Shown: positions 37,323-45,629 of the stretch, in pieces
Numbering within the stretch: the stretch's first letter is position 1
How the letters are laid out: every line of letters starts with the position of its first letter
Origin: Gordonia sp. SL306
GTDB lineage: Bacteria > Actinomycetota > Actinomycetes > Mycobacteriales > Mycobacteriaceae
Length of the DNA: 64,000 bases
Assembly: GCF_026625785.1 (NCBI RefSeq)
Contig: NZ_CP113063.1
Coordinates: 1,550,001-1,614,000, forward strand
Direction: 5' to 3'
Made by a program: the position numbers and the translations under genes
Notes under the pieces: model-generated
Databases searched by the model: none
Seen by the model: only the letters and a program-made list of their open reading frames with translations
Told to the model about the DNA's origin: nothing

Positions 37323-39394
37323 CGCCAAGAGATCGAAACCTCGATGCCCTGTTCGCCCCGGCCAGTGTTGCCGTCGTCGGCGCGTCAGACAATCCGACGC
37401 GCATCGGCGGGCGGGTGCTCGCCCGGTTCCTCGACAACTTCTCCGGCCCGATCTATGCCGTGAACGCCAATCGCGATACCGTGCAGGGCCACCCGGCCGC
37501 GCGCTCGATCGCCGACCTTCCTGCCGCACCCGATCTCGCGGTACTCGCGCTCCCCGCGGACCTCGTGCCCGATGCGATCGACGAGCTCGCTGCATCGGGA
37601 TGCCGAGCGGCCATCGTCTTCTCGTCAGGGTTTGCCGAATCCGGCGATGAGGGCAGGGCCATGCAGGACCGTCTTCGTAACGTGGCGTCCGAGTCGGGCA
37701 TGCGCATCATCGGTCCCAACTGCGTCGGGACCATGAGCCTCCCGTCCGGGGTCTTGGCAACCTTCGCGGATCTCCAGACCGACGTGGCGCCGTCAGCGGA
37801 GCCGGGGGTCGGGATCGTCAGTCAGAGTGGCGCCCTCGGCTCGGTCTTCTTCCACGCAGCAGAAGCGCTCGGCCTCCATGTGTCGTACATGTGCACCACC
37901 GGCAACGAAGCCGATGTCAGTGCGGCCGAGGCCATCGCCGCGCTGGTGGAGCGGCCGGACGTGCAATCCGTCATGGTCTATCTCGAGGCACTCAGCGATC
38001 CGGAGGTGCTGTACGCGGCCGGACGTCGTGCGCTCGAGCTCGGGAAACCGATTGTCGCGCTGAAGGCCGGTGCATCCGACTCCGGTGCCAGGGCAGCGGC
38101 AAGTCATAGTGGATCGTTGGCGGCACCCGACCGGTTCGCCGAGGCACTCTTGGAGCGGTCGGGCATCATGCGCGCGAGTTCGCCAGTGGAAATGGTCACA
38201 TTGACAGCAGCCCTGGCGAGCGGACGGTTCCCCATCGGAGATCGTGTTGCGGTGATGACTCTTTCGGGTGGCGTGGGCATCATGATCGCCGATGCGCTCG
38301 ATGCCGGCGGACTGTCCCTGCCGCGGACCCGTGAGGAGACCGCGCGGCACATCGAGAAGCTGATCCCGGAGTACGGCTCCGCGCAGAACCCCATCGACTA
38401 CACGGCCAACGCCGTGAACGATCCGGCGGGCTTTGCCGACATTCTCGACGCCGTGGTGACCGATGACGACTTCGACATGGTCATTGTCAGTGGGCTCGCG
38501 ATGGGAACCTTTGACGAGAATCTCGCTACCATCGAGCGTGTCCGCGACAAGGTGACGAAACCGGTCGTGTTGTCGGTGTCCGGCGCGAACTCCGTGATTG
38601 TCAACAGACGTGGAATCCCCTGTGTCCCGGACGCTGTTCATGCTGCGAACGCGATGGTTGCGCTCAAGACCTACGCAGATCTGCGGGCGCGGCCACCCGT
38701 GGAGACACCCCTGTTGGGCGAGGGCAGGGCGCGTGGATCGACGCACCACACCCTCTCCGCCGATGAGACCCGAACCCTGCTGTCACGTTTCAGCATTCCG
38801 GTCGTACCCGAGATCGGCGTCGTCGATGAGGCGGGTGCCGTCCAGGCAGCGGAGACGGTAGGCTACCCGGTCGCCGTCAAGCTGGATCCCGCAATTGCGG
38901 AGCACAAGACGGAGGTCGGGGGCATCCGTCTGGATGTACGCAACACCGACGAGGTTCGCGCGGCGGTGGCCGACATGCGAGCAGCGAGCGGTGTGACCGG
39001 AGACGTTCCCGTAGTGATCCAGCAGATGGTCAGCCGCGGAATGGAACTGACCGTCGGCGCAATCCGCGACAGCACGCTCGGTCCGGCGGTTCTTGTCGGT
39101 CTCGGGGGCGTCATGGTCGAGATCTTGGACGAGATCGAGATGTCGCTGGTGCCGGTGAGCCATGCCGACGCCGAACACATGCTCCGGAAGCTGTGTGGTG
39201 GACGATTGACCGCCGACCCTCGCGGCCTTGACGACGCCGCTGTCAAGGTCGTCGGTGACGTGATCGTCGCTGTGAGCTCACTGATGGCACAGTGCGCTTA
39301 CGTGATCGAGGTCGACGTGAATCCGCTGATCGTCGGAGAACTGGGTCCGGTGGCCGTCGACGGACTGATCCGGGTTGCCCGTCCGGATGTGTGA
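37319..39394 (+). CDS. ADP-forming acyl-CoA synthetase (fused acetate-CoA ligase type)
   Basis: A 691-residue fusion: CoA-binding Rossmann domain (about 1-130, ASVAVVGASDNPTRIGGRV), succinyl-CoA-ligase-like domains with the conserved active His near residue 263 (AASHSGSLAAPD), and a C-terminal ATP-grasp domain (about 480-690, GYPVAVKLDPAIAEHKTEVGG). It makes acyl-CoA from acid, CoA and ATP, or runs in reverse to make ATP. GTG start overlaps the hydratase stop. It would activate the acid released by the monooxygenase-esterase pair. Confidence 0.9.
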   Translation: MTPRDRNLDALFAPASVAVVGASDNPTRIGGRVLARFLDNFSGPIYAVNANRDTVQGHPAARSIADLPAAPDLAVLALPADLVPDAIDELAASGCRAAIVFSSGFAESGDEGRAMQDRLRNVASESGMRIIGPNCVGTMSLPSGVLATFADLQTDVAPSAEPGVGIVSQSGALGSVFFHAAEALGLHVSYMCTTGNEADVSAAEAIAALVERPDVQSVMVYLEALSDPEVLYAAGRRALELGKPIVALKAGASDSGARAAASHSGSLAAPDRFAEALLERSGIMRASSPVEMVTLTAALASGRFPIGDRVAVMTLSGGVGIMIADALDAGGLSLPRTREETARHIEKLIPEYGSAQNPIDYTANAVNDPAGFADILDAVVTDDDFDMVIVSGLAMGTFDENLATIERVRDKVTKPVVLSVSGANSVIVNRRGIPCVPDAVHAANAMVALKTYADLRARPPVETPLLGEGRARGSTHHTLSADETRTLLSRFSIPVVPEIGVVDEAGAVQAAETVGYPVAVKLDPAIAEHKTEVGGIRLDVRNTDEVRAAVADMRAASGVTGDVPVVIQQMVSRGMELTVGAIRDSTLGPAVLVGLGGVMVEILDEIEMSLVPVSHADAEHMLRKLCGGRLTADPRGLDDAAVKVVGDVIVAVSSLMAQCAYVIEVDVNPLIVGELGPVAVDGLIRVARPDV

Positions 39395-39469
39395 GACGAG
39401 ATTGACTACCATGGGTTCCTTCACCGGTCCGAGGAGAAGACGGAGCATTCGGATGAACGTGGTGACGAC

Positions 39470-40075
39470 ATGACACCACCGAAGGCCAAGCGCTCGAAGG
39501 CGACGGCGACCGAGATCGAGGCCGCTTTCGCACGTAGCTTTCTGGCTCACGGATACCGCGGGACCAGCGTAGATGCGGTCGCCAAGGATCTCGGGATGCC
39601 GAAGGGCAGTATTTTTTACCACATCGGAACCAAGGAAGCCGTGTTCTTCCGAGTGCAGATGGCCGGGATGCGCGAGTTCACGGATCGGTTGCGCGAGATC
39701 GCCGAATCCGGCGAACCGGCGGAGATCCGTCTCCGCGAGGCGATCCGCGACAGTGTGCGGCGCGTTGATCCGTCTGCGGGACCGTTGTTCGCCATGAGCC
39801 GCGACAATCATCACCTGCCTCCTGAACATGCGGCCGAACTCGAGGAGGTTCGCCGTGACTACCAAACACTGTTCATCGGCATCATCGAAGACGGAGTCGC
39901 AGCAGGGACATTTCGGCCGCAAGAGCATCTGAAGGTCGTGGTGTTCGGCATTCTCCGCTTCATCGGACTCGTGAAGGACTGGTATCGGCCCGACGGCGAA
40001 CTCTCGCTCAACGAATTGGCCGACCTCTATTGGTCCTTCACGTGCCGTGGACTCGGTCACGAACCCGAGAACTGA
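39470..40075 (+). CDS. TetR-family regulator
   Basis: A 201-residue regulator with an N-terminal HTH (EAAFARSFLAHGYRGTSVDAVAKDLGMPKGSIFYHIGTKEAV) and a helical ligand domain, similar to the fatty-acid/KstR-type group. It follows the CoA ligase by 75 bp on the same strand and is the likely regulator of the divergent locus. The region just upstream has a TTGACTA element resembling half of the palindrome at 34309. Confidence 0.85.
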   Translation: MTPPKAKRSKATATEIEAAFARSFLAHGYRGTSVDAVAKDLGMPKGSIFYHIGTKEAVFFRVQMAGMREFTDRLREIAESGEPAEIRLREAIRDSVRRVDPSAGPLFAMSRDNHHLPPEHAAELEEVRRDYQTLFIGIIEDGVAAGTFRPQEHLKVVVFGILRFIGLVKDWYRPDGELSLNELADLYWSFTCRGLGHEPEN

Positions 40076-40148
40076 GTTCCGGCCCGCTCTCGCGTGTCCC
40101 CCCGCGCCACAATCGCCGACGTCGCGCGAATTCCTCCTTCCACGGCCG

Positions 40149-41768
40149 CTACCGCAGCGGATCGCCCCACTCCACCTGCCCACGCAACCGGTTCTTCAGT
40201 AGCTTCCCACCGGCATTACGTGGGAGGACCTCGCCCGACACCACCGCGAACTGGGGAACCTTGAAGTCGGCCAGACGCTGCCGGCAATGCTCCAAGACGG
40301 CCTCCAGGTCAAGTTCACCCGACTCGGAAACCAGTATGGCGCCGACCTTCTCCCCCATCACGTCGTCGGGCACCGGAACCACCGCGGCGTCGACGACACC
40401 GGGCGCCGAGAGCAGCACGGCCTCGACCTCGATACTCGACACATTCTCGCCACCGCGATTGATGATGTCCTTGATCCGGTCGACGATGTGGACGCGTCCG
40501 GCGTCGTCCACCCGGACCACGTCTCCGGTGTGCAGCCAGCCGTCCACGATCGTCTCGGCGTCGGCGTCGGGTCGCTTCCAGTAGCCGGTCGCGACGTTGG
40601 CTCCCCGAACGACCAGCTCGCCGATCGTCGGGTCATCGGAAATCGAGACGATGCCGATGTCCACCGACGGCACCGCGTATCCCACCGAGTCGGCATGCTC
40701 GACGGCATCCTGGTCGGGCAAAACCGTGACCAGGGAAGCTGTTTCGGTCATTCCGTAGCCATTCATGACGGTGGCATCGCCGAACGCCGCCTGGATCTCC
40801 TGCACTGTCGACGGCGCGATCGGCGCACCGCCATACCCGACCACGCGGACACCGGAAACCTTCGCGTCCGCGAAGGCCGGGTGGCGCAGCAGGAGTGCGT
40901 ACACCGCCGGCACGGTGACCATGTAACCGATCTTCTCGGCCACGAGCACTTCCACCAAGGCGCCGACGTCGAGCTGCGGCATGATCACCGACGTCCCGCC
41001 GACGTAAGTGGCGACCAGGAGCTGCGAGTTGCAGCCGGTCACGTGGAACAGCGGCACCGAGATCAGGGTCCGATAGTCCGCGCCCACATCGCGGGAGAGA
41101 CCGGAACAGCGAATCATGTTCTCGGCGTTGGCGACAAAGGCCTCATGTGTGGTGGGGACGCCCTTGGGGCGGCCGGTGGTGCCCGACGTGTAGAACAGCG
41201 CCGCGACGTCGCCCGCCGTCGCGGTATCGACGGCGTACGGTTCGCCATCCGGCAGCGGAGTGCCCGGAGCCAGGTCCAGCGTGACCCCGGCGTTCTCGAG
41301 GACGAACGCCACCTCGGGCTCAGCCGATCGGGTGTTCACCGCGACAGCGATTCCGCCCGACAGCAGGATGCCCCAGAAGGCGAGTACCCAGTCCACGCCT
41401 GCCGCGTAGCGGACCGAGACACGATCCCCGTTTGCCACACCCTGGGCCCGCAGGCCACCCGCGACGCGCGCCGACGCGTCCCAGAGCTCCGCGTAGGTGA
41501 GTCGGCGACCACCGAGTTCGACCACAGCCTCGACATCTGGCTGTGCGGCGGCCCGGTCGCGGAGGACGTCGATGAACGTTGCCGGGACGTCGGCGTATCG
41601 CAAGACCCCGGTCGCGTCCCGCACCACCCCATCCTGGCCGAACGGATTGTGATCGCGGCTGATCTCGATGACGGCATTGTCGGTCATCACCTGTTTGTAC
41701 TCCGCACCGTTCGTCCCAGGCTGGGTGTCGGCCAAATGCCCAGGAGCGTCGGCCGATCCGGTCCTCAT
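40149..41768 (-). CDS. AMP-dependent acyl-CoA synthetase (FadD-like)
   Basis: A 539-residue ANL-family ligase: P-loop-like LFYTSGTTGRPKGV, NGYGMTETAS, LHTGDVVRVDDAG, and the C-terminal catalytic Lys in PRNAGGKLLKN. It activates a carboxylic acid to an acyl-CoA through an acyl-AMP. The start at 41768 overlaps the marR stop (ATGA). ATG at 41687 (MTDNAVIE) lies right behind an AGGTG and is an alternative. Regulated with marR. Confidence 0.9.
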   Translation of the reverse strand: MRTGSADAPGHLADTQPGTNGAEYKQVMTDNAVIEISRDHNPFGQDGVVRDATGVLRYADVPATFIDVLRDRAAAQPDVEAVVELGGRRLTYAELWDASARVAGGLRAQGVANGDRVSVRYAAGVDWVLAFWGILLSGGIAVAVNTRSAEPEVAFVLENAGVTLDLAPGTPLPDGEPYAVDTATAGDVAALFYTSGTTGRPKGVPTTHEAFVANAENMIRCSGLSRDVGADYRTLISVPLFHVTGCNSQLLVATYVGGTSVIMPQLDVGALVEVLVAEKIGYMVTVPAVYALLLRHPAFADAKVSGVRVVGYGGAPIAPSTVQEIQAAFGDATVMNGYGMTETASLVTVLPDQDAVEHADSVGYAVPSVDIGIVSISDDPTIGELVVRGANVATGYWKRPDADAETIVDGWLHTGDVVRVDDAGRVHIVDRIKDIINRGGENVSSIEVEAVLLSAPGVVDAAVVPVPDDVMGEKVGAILVSESGELDLEAVLEHCRQRLADFKVPQFAVVSGEVLPRNAGGKLLKNRLRGQVEWGDPLR

Positions 41769-42211
41769 CAGTCGATGGACAACTCCTCCGCCGCCTGACC
41801 CAGCCTGCTCAGCAGCGCCCGGGCCGTCGCCCCACCGCCGTCGCCGACAGCCGACCGCAGAAACGACTCCTCCATCGCACGGATCTGCCGCTTGACCTTC
41901 GCATGCGTCTGCTGACCAGAGGAAGTCATCGAGACCGTCACCCGCCGGCGATCAGTGGATCGAGCCCGATCGACCAGTCCCCGGTCGGACAATGCGTCGA
42001 GAAGGTGACCCAGCCGGGTCGGGTCTCGCCGCGTCCGCTGCGACAAGTCTGCCTGCGAGATCGCGGTGGCGTCGGCGAGCGCATCGAGCACCACGTACTC
42101 CCACATGGACAGGCCTGCCTGGTCCAGAATCGGCGTCTCCGCGGCCACCATCGCGCGGGCGAGTGCCCCGGCCGCGGCGCCGAGATCCATCCCATGATCG
42201 TCACCCGTCAC
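41768..42211 (-). CDS. MarR-family regulator
   Basis: A 147-residue winged-helix regulator: WEYVVLDALADATAISQADLSQRTRRDPTRLGHLLDALSDRGLVDRARSTDRRRVTVSMT is the DNA-binding part. It starts with GTG 20 bp from a perfect palindrome, and is coupled to the CoA ligase downstream. It probably senses an aromatic or fatty acid or its CoA ester and represses the ligase. Confidence 0.88.
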   Translation of the reverse strand: MTGDDHGMDLGAAAGALARAMVAAETPILDQAGLSMWEYVVLDALADATAISQADLSQRTRRDPTRLGHLLDALSDRGLVDRARSTDRRRVTVSMTSSGQQTHAKVKRQIRAMEESFLRSAVGDGGGATARALLSRLGQAAEELSID

Positions 42212-42230
42212 GCATTGCCCCTTCCAATTT

Positions 42231-42248
42231 CATCTACCATGGTAGATG
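42231..42248. promoter_or_regulatory. MarR operator
   Basis: CATCTACCATGGTAGATG is a perfect 18-bp palindrome in the 45-bp gap between marR and the divergent gene at 42257. Its size and position fit a MarR-family autoregulatory site that would control both directions. Confidence 0.75.
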
Positions 42249-42256
42249 ATTACCCC

Positions 42257-42820
42257 ATGACCACATTCACCGAACTCCATCGTCGCGCACTTACCGATGC
42301 CGACGACATGATCGACGAACTCACATCAGCGATGATGCCCAACGCAAGCCGCTGCGTGGGCTGGACGATCGAAGATCTGGTCTGCCACATGGTGGGGCAG
42401 AACTTCGGGTTCGCTGCCGCGATCGCCGACGGCGACGCCGACCGGTCCGCCTACCGGGCGAGATCTCACACGCTCTGGGACGAGTCGAGGATCGCACTGA
42501 CCACGGCCATCGACGGCAACCCCGCCGGCGAGGTACGCCTGGTCGAGATCAGAGAAGAGGCGATTCCCCTCGACGCCGTCCTGGCGATTCACACACTCGA
42601 CCTGGCAGTCCACGTGTGGGACGCGCTCGGAGACGCTTACCGGCCATCCCCCGACATCGTGGATCTCGTTCTTGCACAAGCAGAACGAATCCCGACGGAT
42701 CGAGGGGACGACGCGGTCTTCGGCCCGGTCCGCGACGTCGAAGACGGCGATGCCTGGTACCGCGCCCTGGGGCTTCTCGGCCGCAGCGGTCAGACGAGTC
42801 GCGCGACCACCGCTGGTTGA
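42257..42820 (+). CDS. Maleylpyruvate isomerase/DinB-superfamily protein (TIGR03083-like)
   Basis: A 187-residue protein of the mycothiol-dependent maleylpyruvate isomerase-like family: CVGWTIEDLVCHMVGQNFGFAAAI near the N-terminus (His metal ligand) and HTLDLAVHVWDALGDAYRPS later. Function is not defined by sequence. The ATG at 42257 has no strong ribosome site and may be leaderless, only 9 bp beyond the MarR palindrome. Its stop codon and last residues come from the REP-like element that begins at about 42811. Confidence 0.75.
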   Translation: MTTFTELHRRALTDADDMIDELTSAMMPNASRCVGWTIEDLVCHMVGQNFGFAAAIADGDADRSAYRARSHTLWDESRIALTTAIDGNPAGEVRLVEIREEAIPLDAVLAIHTLDLAVHVWDALGDAYRPSPDIVDLVLAQAERIPTDRGDDAVFGPVRDVEDGDAWYRALGLLGRSGQTSRATTAG

Positions 42821-42890
42821 GTAGCGCCGTGCGAGCGGAGCGAGCTCGTCGCGTATCGAAACCGAGGCCGTCGCGTATCGAAACCCTGCG
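42811..42890. repeat. REP-like dispersed element, copy 2, with a short internal duplication
   Basis: CGCTGGTTGAGTAGCGCCGT, then GCGAGCGGAGCGAGCTCG (an internal palindrome), then CGTCGCGTATCGAAACC, the last duplicated once as CGTCGCGTATCGAAACCC. Related to 23051-23099. Elements of this shape are widespread in actinobacterial genomes. It overlaps the 3' end of the preceding gene. Confidence 0.7.
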
Positions 42891-42908
42891 AACCGATCCG
42901 ACCCTCCG

Positions 42909-43565
42909 TCACGGCCAGAAGATGGTGCCGTTCAGGAAGTCCTGGGCGTAGCGTCCGCCGACCTTGTACTCGCCGCCGAGTGGCACGCCGTAATACCCGG
43001 CAGCACCCTTCTGCGCCTGCCATTTCTTCAGGATTCCGCCCCGGACGACCTGAACACCGCCAGAATCGCTGAAGCAGATGACGCCGCCCCGGAAGTTGTT
43101 CAGGCTGCCGCTGCCCACCTTGAGTTCACTGCTGGTCGGGTACCCCATGGGCCCGCGTTCGGCGCCCATGCGGTACCAGCGCTGGCGGATGGCGCCACCC
43201 ACCTCGTGCGGCTTGCCGTCCCCGACCGACGGATGCCAGTAGAAGGACGCGTCGCGCTTGAAGTTCTGGAAGCGTCCGCCCTTGGCCGCGGCATGTTCGG
43301 GACCGGTCGGCATTCCCCATTTGAGGATGCCCCCGCTGAAGATATAGGCGTCCCCGATCTTGCCTCCCACGGAGTGCCCGCCGAGGACCATGTCCGCATT
43401 GGCCGGCGCTGCCGGACGCGCGACACCGAGAACGCCCCCAACGGCGGAAACGGCGAGAATCAGCGACGCCGCGAGGGCTCGCCGCGTGGAGGACGAGCGC
43501 CCGGCCGGACGAGAGGGAGAGATCGCGGAAGGGATCAGCCGCAGCGAAGTCTGAAGTCTCGACAT
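42909..43565 (-). CDS. Exported LGFP-repeat protein
   Basis: A 218-residue protein with a basic N-terminus, a hydrophobic signal segment (about 33-52, ALAASLILAVSAVGGVLGVA) and a likely signal peptidase site near AAPANA. The mature part is made of LGFP-type repeats: GDAYIFSGGILKWGMPTG, GAIRQRWYRMGAERGPMGYPTS and GILKKWQAQKGAAGYYGVPLG. LGFP repeats are thought to anchor proteins to the mycolate envelope. The start at 43565 has no clear ribosome site. Confidence 0.8.
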   Translation of the reverse strand: MSRLQTSLRLIPSAISPSRPAGRSSSTRRALAASLILAVSAVGGVLGVARPAAPANADMVLGGHSVGGKIGDAYIFSGGILKWGMPTGPEHAAAKGGRFQNFKRDASFYWHPSVGDGKPHEVGGAIRQRWYRMGAERGPMGYPTSSELKVGSGSLNNFRGGVICFSDSGGVQVVRGGILKKWQAQKGAAGYYGVPLGGEYKVGGRYAQDFLNGTIFWP

Positions 43566-43654
43566 GTTCGGGAGTCTACGTATGCCACCCGGCGAGCCGG
43601 ATGTGGGGTGAATTGTCGGATTCAGAAGGTTTGAGCTGCAATAGTATTCGCTGG

Positions 43655-44113
43655 TCAAGCCGTTTCGACGGTTCGCGCGAGGATTCCGAGCGTCGCCCGG
43701 ATCGCCGTTTCCGGGATGACCGGGAAGACGCCGCGGGCCTCGTCGCGGACCCGGCTCCAGTCGTAATACGACGTCACCCGAGTGCCGCCGTCCACGGATT
43801 CGAGCCGATACCCGTAGCGGTGATCCAGCGGGGGCCGCACCATCCCGGCGATCGACCACTCGATCCACTGATCCTGCTCGAAGCCGGTGATGATCACCCG
43901 GACGTCGTACTTGCCCATCGGGCGATCATTCAGTGACTCACGGTCCATGTGGACCAGGAACTCGTCGCCCACCGCGCCCACGGACTCGCCCTCGGCGCTC
44001 TGCAGCATGCCCGAGCTGTCGATCGTGACGTGCCCCTCGGGGGAACAGAGCAGCGCGAAGATCTTCGCCTTGTCGGCCTCGATCACCCTGGGTACCTCGA
44101 ACCGGTCGGTCAT
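43655..44113 (-). CDS. SRPBCC-family protein
   Basis: A 152-residue START/Bet v1-like (SRPBCC) protein: VPRVIEADKAKIFALLCSPEGHVTIDSSG, EWSIAGMVRPPLDHRYGYRLESVDGGTRVTSYYDWS. Such proteins bind hydrophobic ligands in a cavity. The ATG at 44113 has AAAGGAG. The gene stands alone 79 bp after the BenE-like transporter on the same strand. Confidence 0.78.
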   Translation of the reverse strand: MTDRFEVPRVIEADKAKIFALLCSPEGHVTIDSSGMLQSAEGESVGAVGDEFLVHMDRESLNDRPMGKYDVRVIITGFEQDQWIEWSIAGMVRPPLDHRYGYRLESVDGGTRVTSYYDWSRVRDEARGVFPVIPETAIRATLGILARTVETA

Positions 44114-44191
44114 CGCTGAAACTCCTTTGTTCGCACCGTCGCCACAATGTGCGGCGGGTCCAACGCTAGCCCTCGCGGCGCCATTCGCACC

Positions 44192-45472
44192 TCACGACGC
44201 CGCGGTCCGGAAGTCGTCCCGCTCGACCAGCCTCGACACCACCAGCCCGGCGATCAAACCCCAGAATGCCGAACCGATGTTCAAGAAGCTCAGGTCCGAG
44301 ATCGAGACGAGGAACGTCGCCAGCGCCCCCATCGTGAACCGCGAGCCGAACGCCGATCGGAATGCGTTCTGGAGAGCACCCAGCAGGGCCAGCCCGCCGA
44401 CGGTCGCGATGAAGGCCGCGGGCATCGCCTCCATCAGCGTGACGAAGAGCGGGGCGAACAACCCGACCGCGATGGCGAGCACACCGAATGTGAGTGCGGC
44501 GGTGTACTGACGCCGCCGTTCTCCGCCGGCGACGAGCAGCGCATTGGTCGGTCCGGCAAGGCAGCTCGAGATCGCTCCAACTGCCGCCGCCAGTATCGAC
44601 CACACCCCGCACGCGACCGTGACGACGTTGACCGGCGCCTGGTGGCCTGCCGACTTCAGAACGGCGACTCCCTGACCGTTCTGCACGACGATCACGGTGA
44701 TCACCAGCGGGACCACCAATTCCAGCATTGCGCGGACGCTGAAGTCGGGCGCCTGCACCAGCGGGGTCGCCAGCCATGAGGCCGTCTCGTGGCCGAGGTG
44801 GAACTTGCCACTGACCGCCACGGCCACCGCGCCGGCCAGACACGCGCCGATGATCGGCGGCATCCACCGGGAAAGGGTGCCATGGCATTGCAGGACGAAG
44901 AATGCGATCACGATCGGAAGCGCCACCACCGGATCCGCACCGACGGAACGCACGACGTCGATGCCGAACTGGAGGAAGACCCCCGCCACCATCGCCATCA
45001 CGATCGGTGTCGGCAAGGCCGACATGACTTTTCGCACCCGCCCGGTCAGTCCGATCGCGAAGATGAGCACTCCGGTGACGAGAAACGCACCGAGCACCTC
45101 GGCCCATGACAGGTGCTTCAGGGACGCACCGACGAGTACGGTGCCCGGTATCGTCCACGCAAACGCCAGCGGCACGCGGTACACCCAGCTGGCGATCAGG
45201 GTCAGCACCCCGTTGAGGACGAACACACCGAAGATCCACGACGACAGGACCGTCGCGTCGAGCTTCCCGGCCGACCCGGCCGCCAGGATGACCGCCACCG
45301 GGCCGGAGGCCGAGAAGATCAGCCCGACGACGCCGTTGACGACGTAGGTGCCACCGAGATCACGTAGCACCTCGCGAGGTCGGAGGAGCCGACCGCTCGG
45401 ACGCTCCACGACCGAACTGGTCGAGGGCTGGTGGTCCTCGGTTGTCTCCGCAACGGACTCGGGCGCGGACAT
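44192..45472 (-). CDS. BenE-family benzoate/aromatic acid transporter
   Basis: A 426-residue membrane protein with about 12 helices and BenE features: VNGVVGLIFSASGPVAVILAAG, FAWTIPGTVLVGA, TPIVMAMVAGVFLQFGIDVVRS and the conserved ISSCLAGPTNALL. BenE takes up benzoate with protons. No benzoate dioxygenase genes are nearby, so the substrate is inferred. ATG 45472 with GAGGAG upstream. Confidence 0.87.
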   Translation of the reverse strand: MSAPESVAETTEDHQPSTSSVVERPSGRLLRPREVLRDLGGTYVVNGVVGLIFSASGPVAVILAAGSAGKLDATVLSSWIFGVFVLNGVLTLIASWVYRVPLAFAWTIPGTVLVGASLKHLSWAEVLGAFLVTGVLIFAIGLTGRVRKVMSALPTPIVMAMVAGVFLQFGIDVVRSVGADPVVALPIVIAFFVLQCHGTLSRWMPPIIGACLAGAVAVAVSGKFHLGHETASWLATPLVQAPDFSVRAMLELVVPLVITVIVVQNGQGVAVLKSAGHQAPVNVVTVACGVWSILAAAVGAISSCLAGPTNALLVAGGERRRQYTAALTFGVLAIAVGLFAPLFVTLMEAMPAAFIATVGGLALLGALQNAFRSAFGSRFTMGALATFLVSISDLSFLNIGSAFWGLIAGLVVSRLVERDDFRTAAS

Positions 45473-45629
45473 GACGTGAGATCTCCTCGTCCCGCCGGTT
45501 GCTCGAACACGGCGCTTGGTGGCCGATGTTCGAGCGTAGGTCGACGATTGTTCTACGAGAAAGACCCAGTTTCGCCCCATTGATCGATGACGGCTATCGG
45601 TGGAGGTCACCGCGTCAGACACGCTCCGG

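Noticed and set aside
39401..39420. CTACCATGG upstream of the TetR gene matches the centre of the MarR palindrome at 42231.
   Set aside because: Only nine bases match and the flanks are not symmetrical; it contains a common NcoI-like core, so chance is likely.
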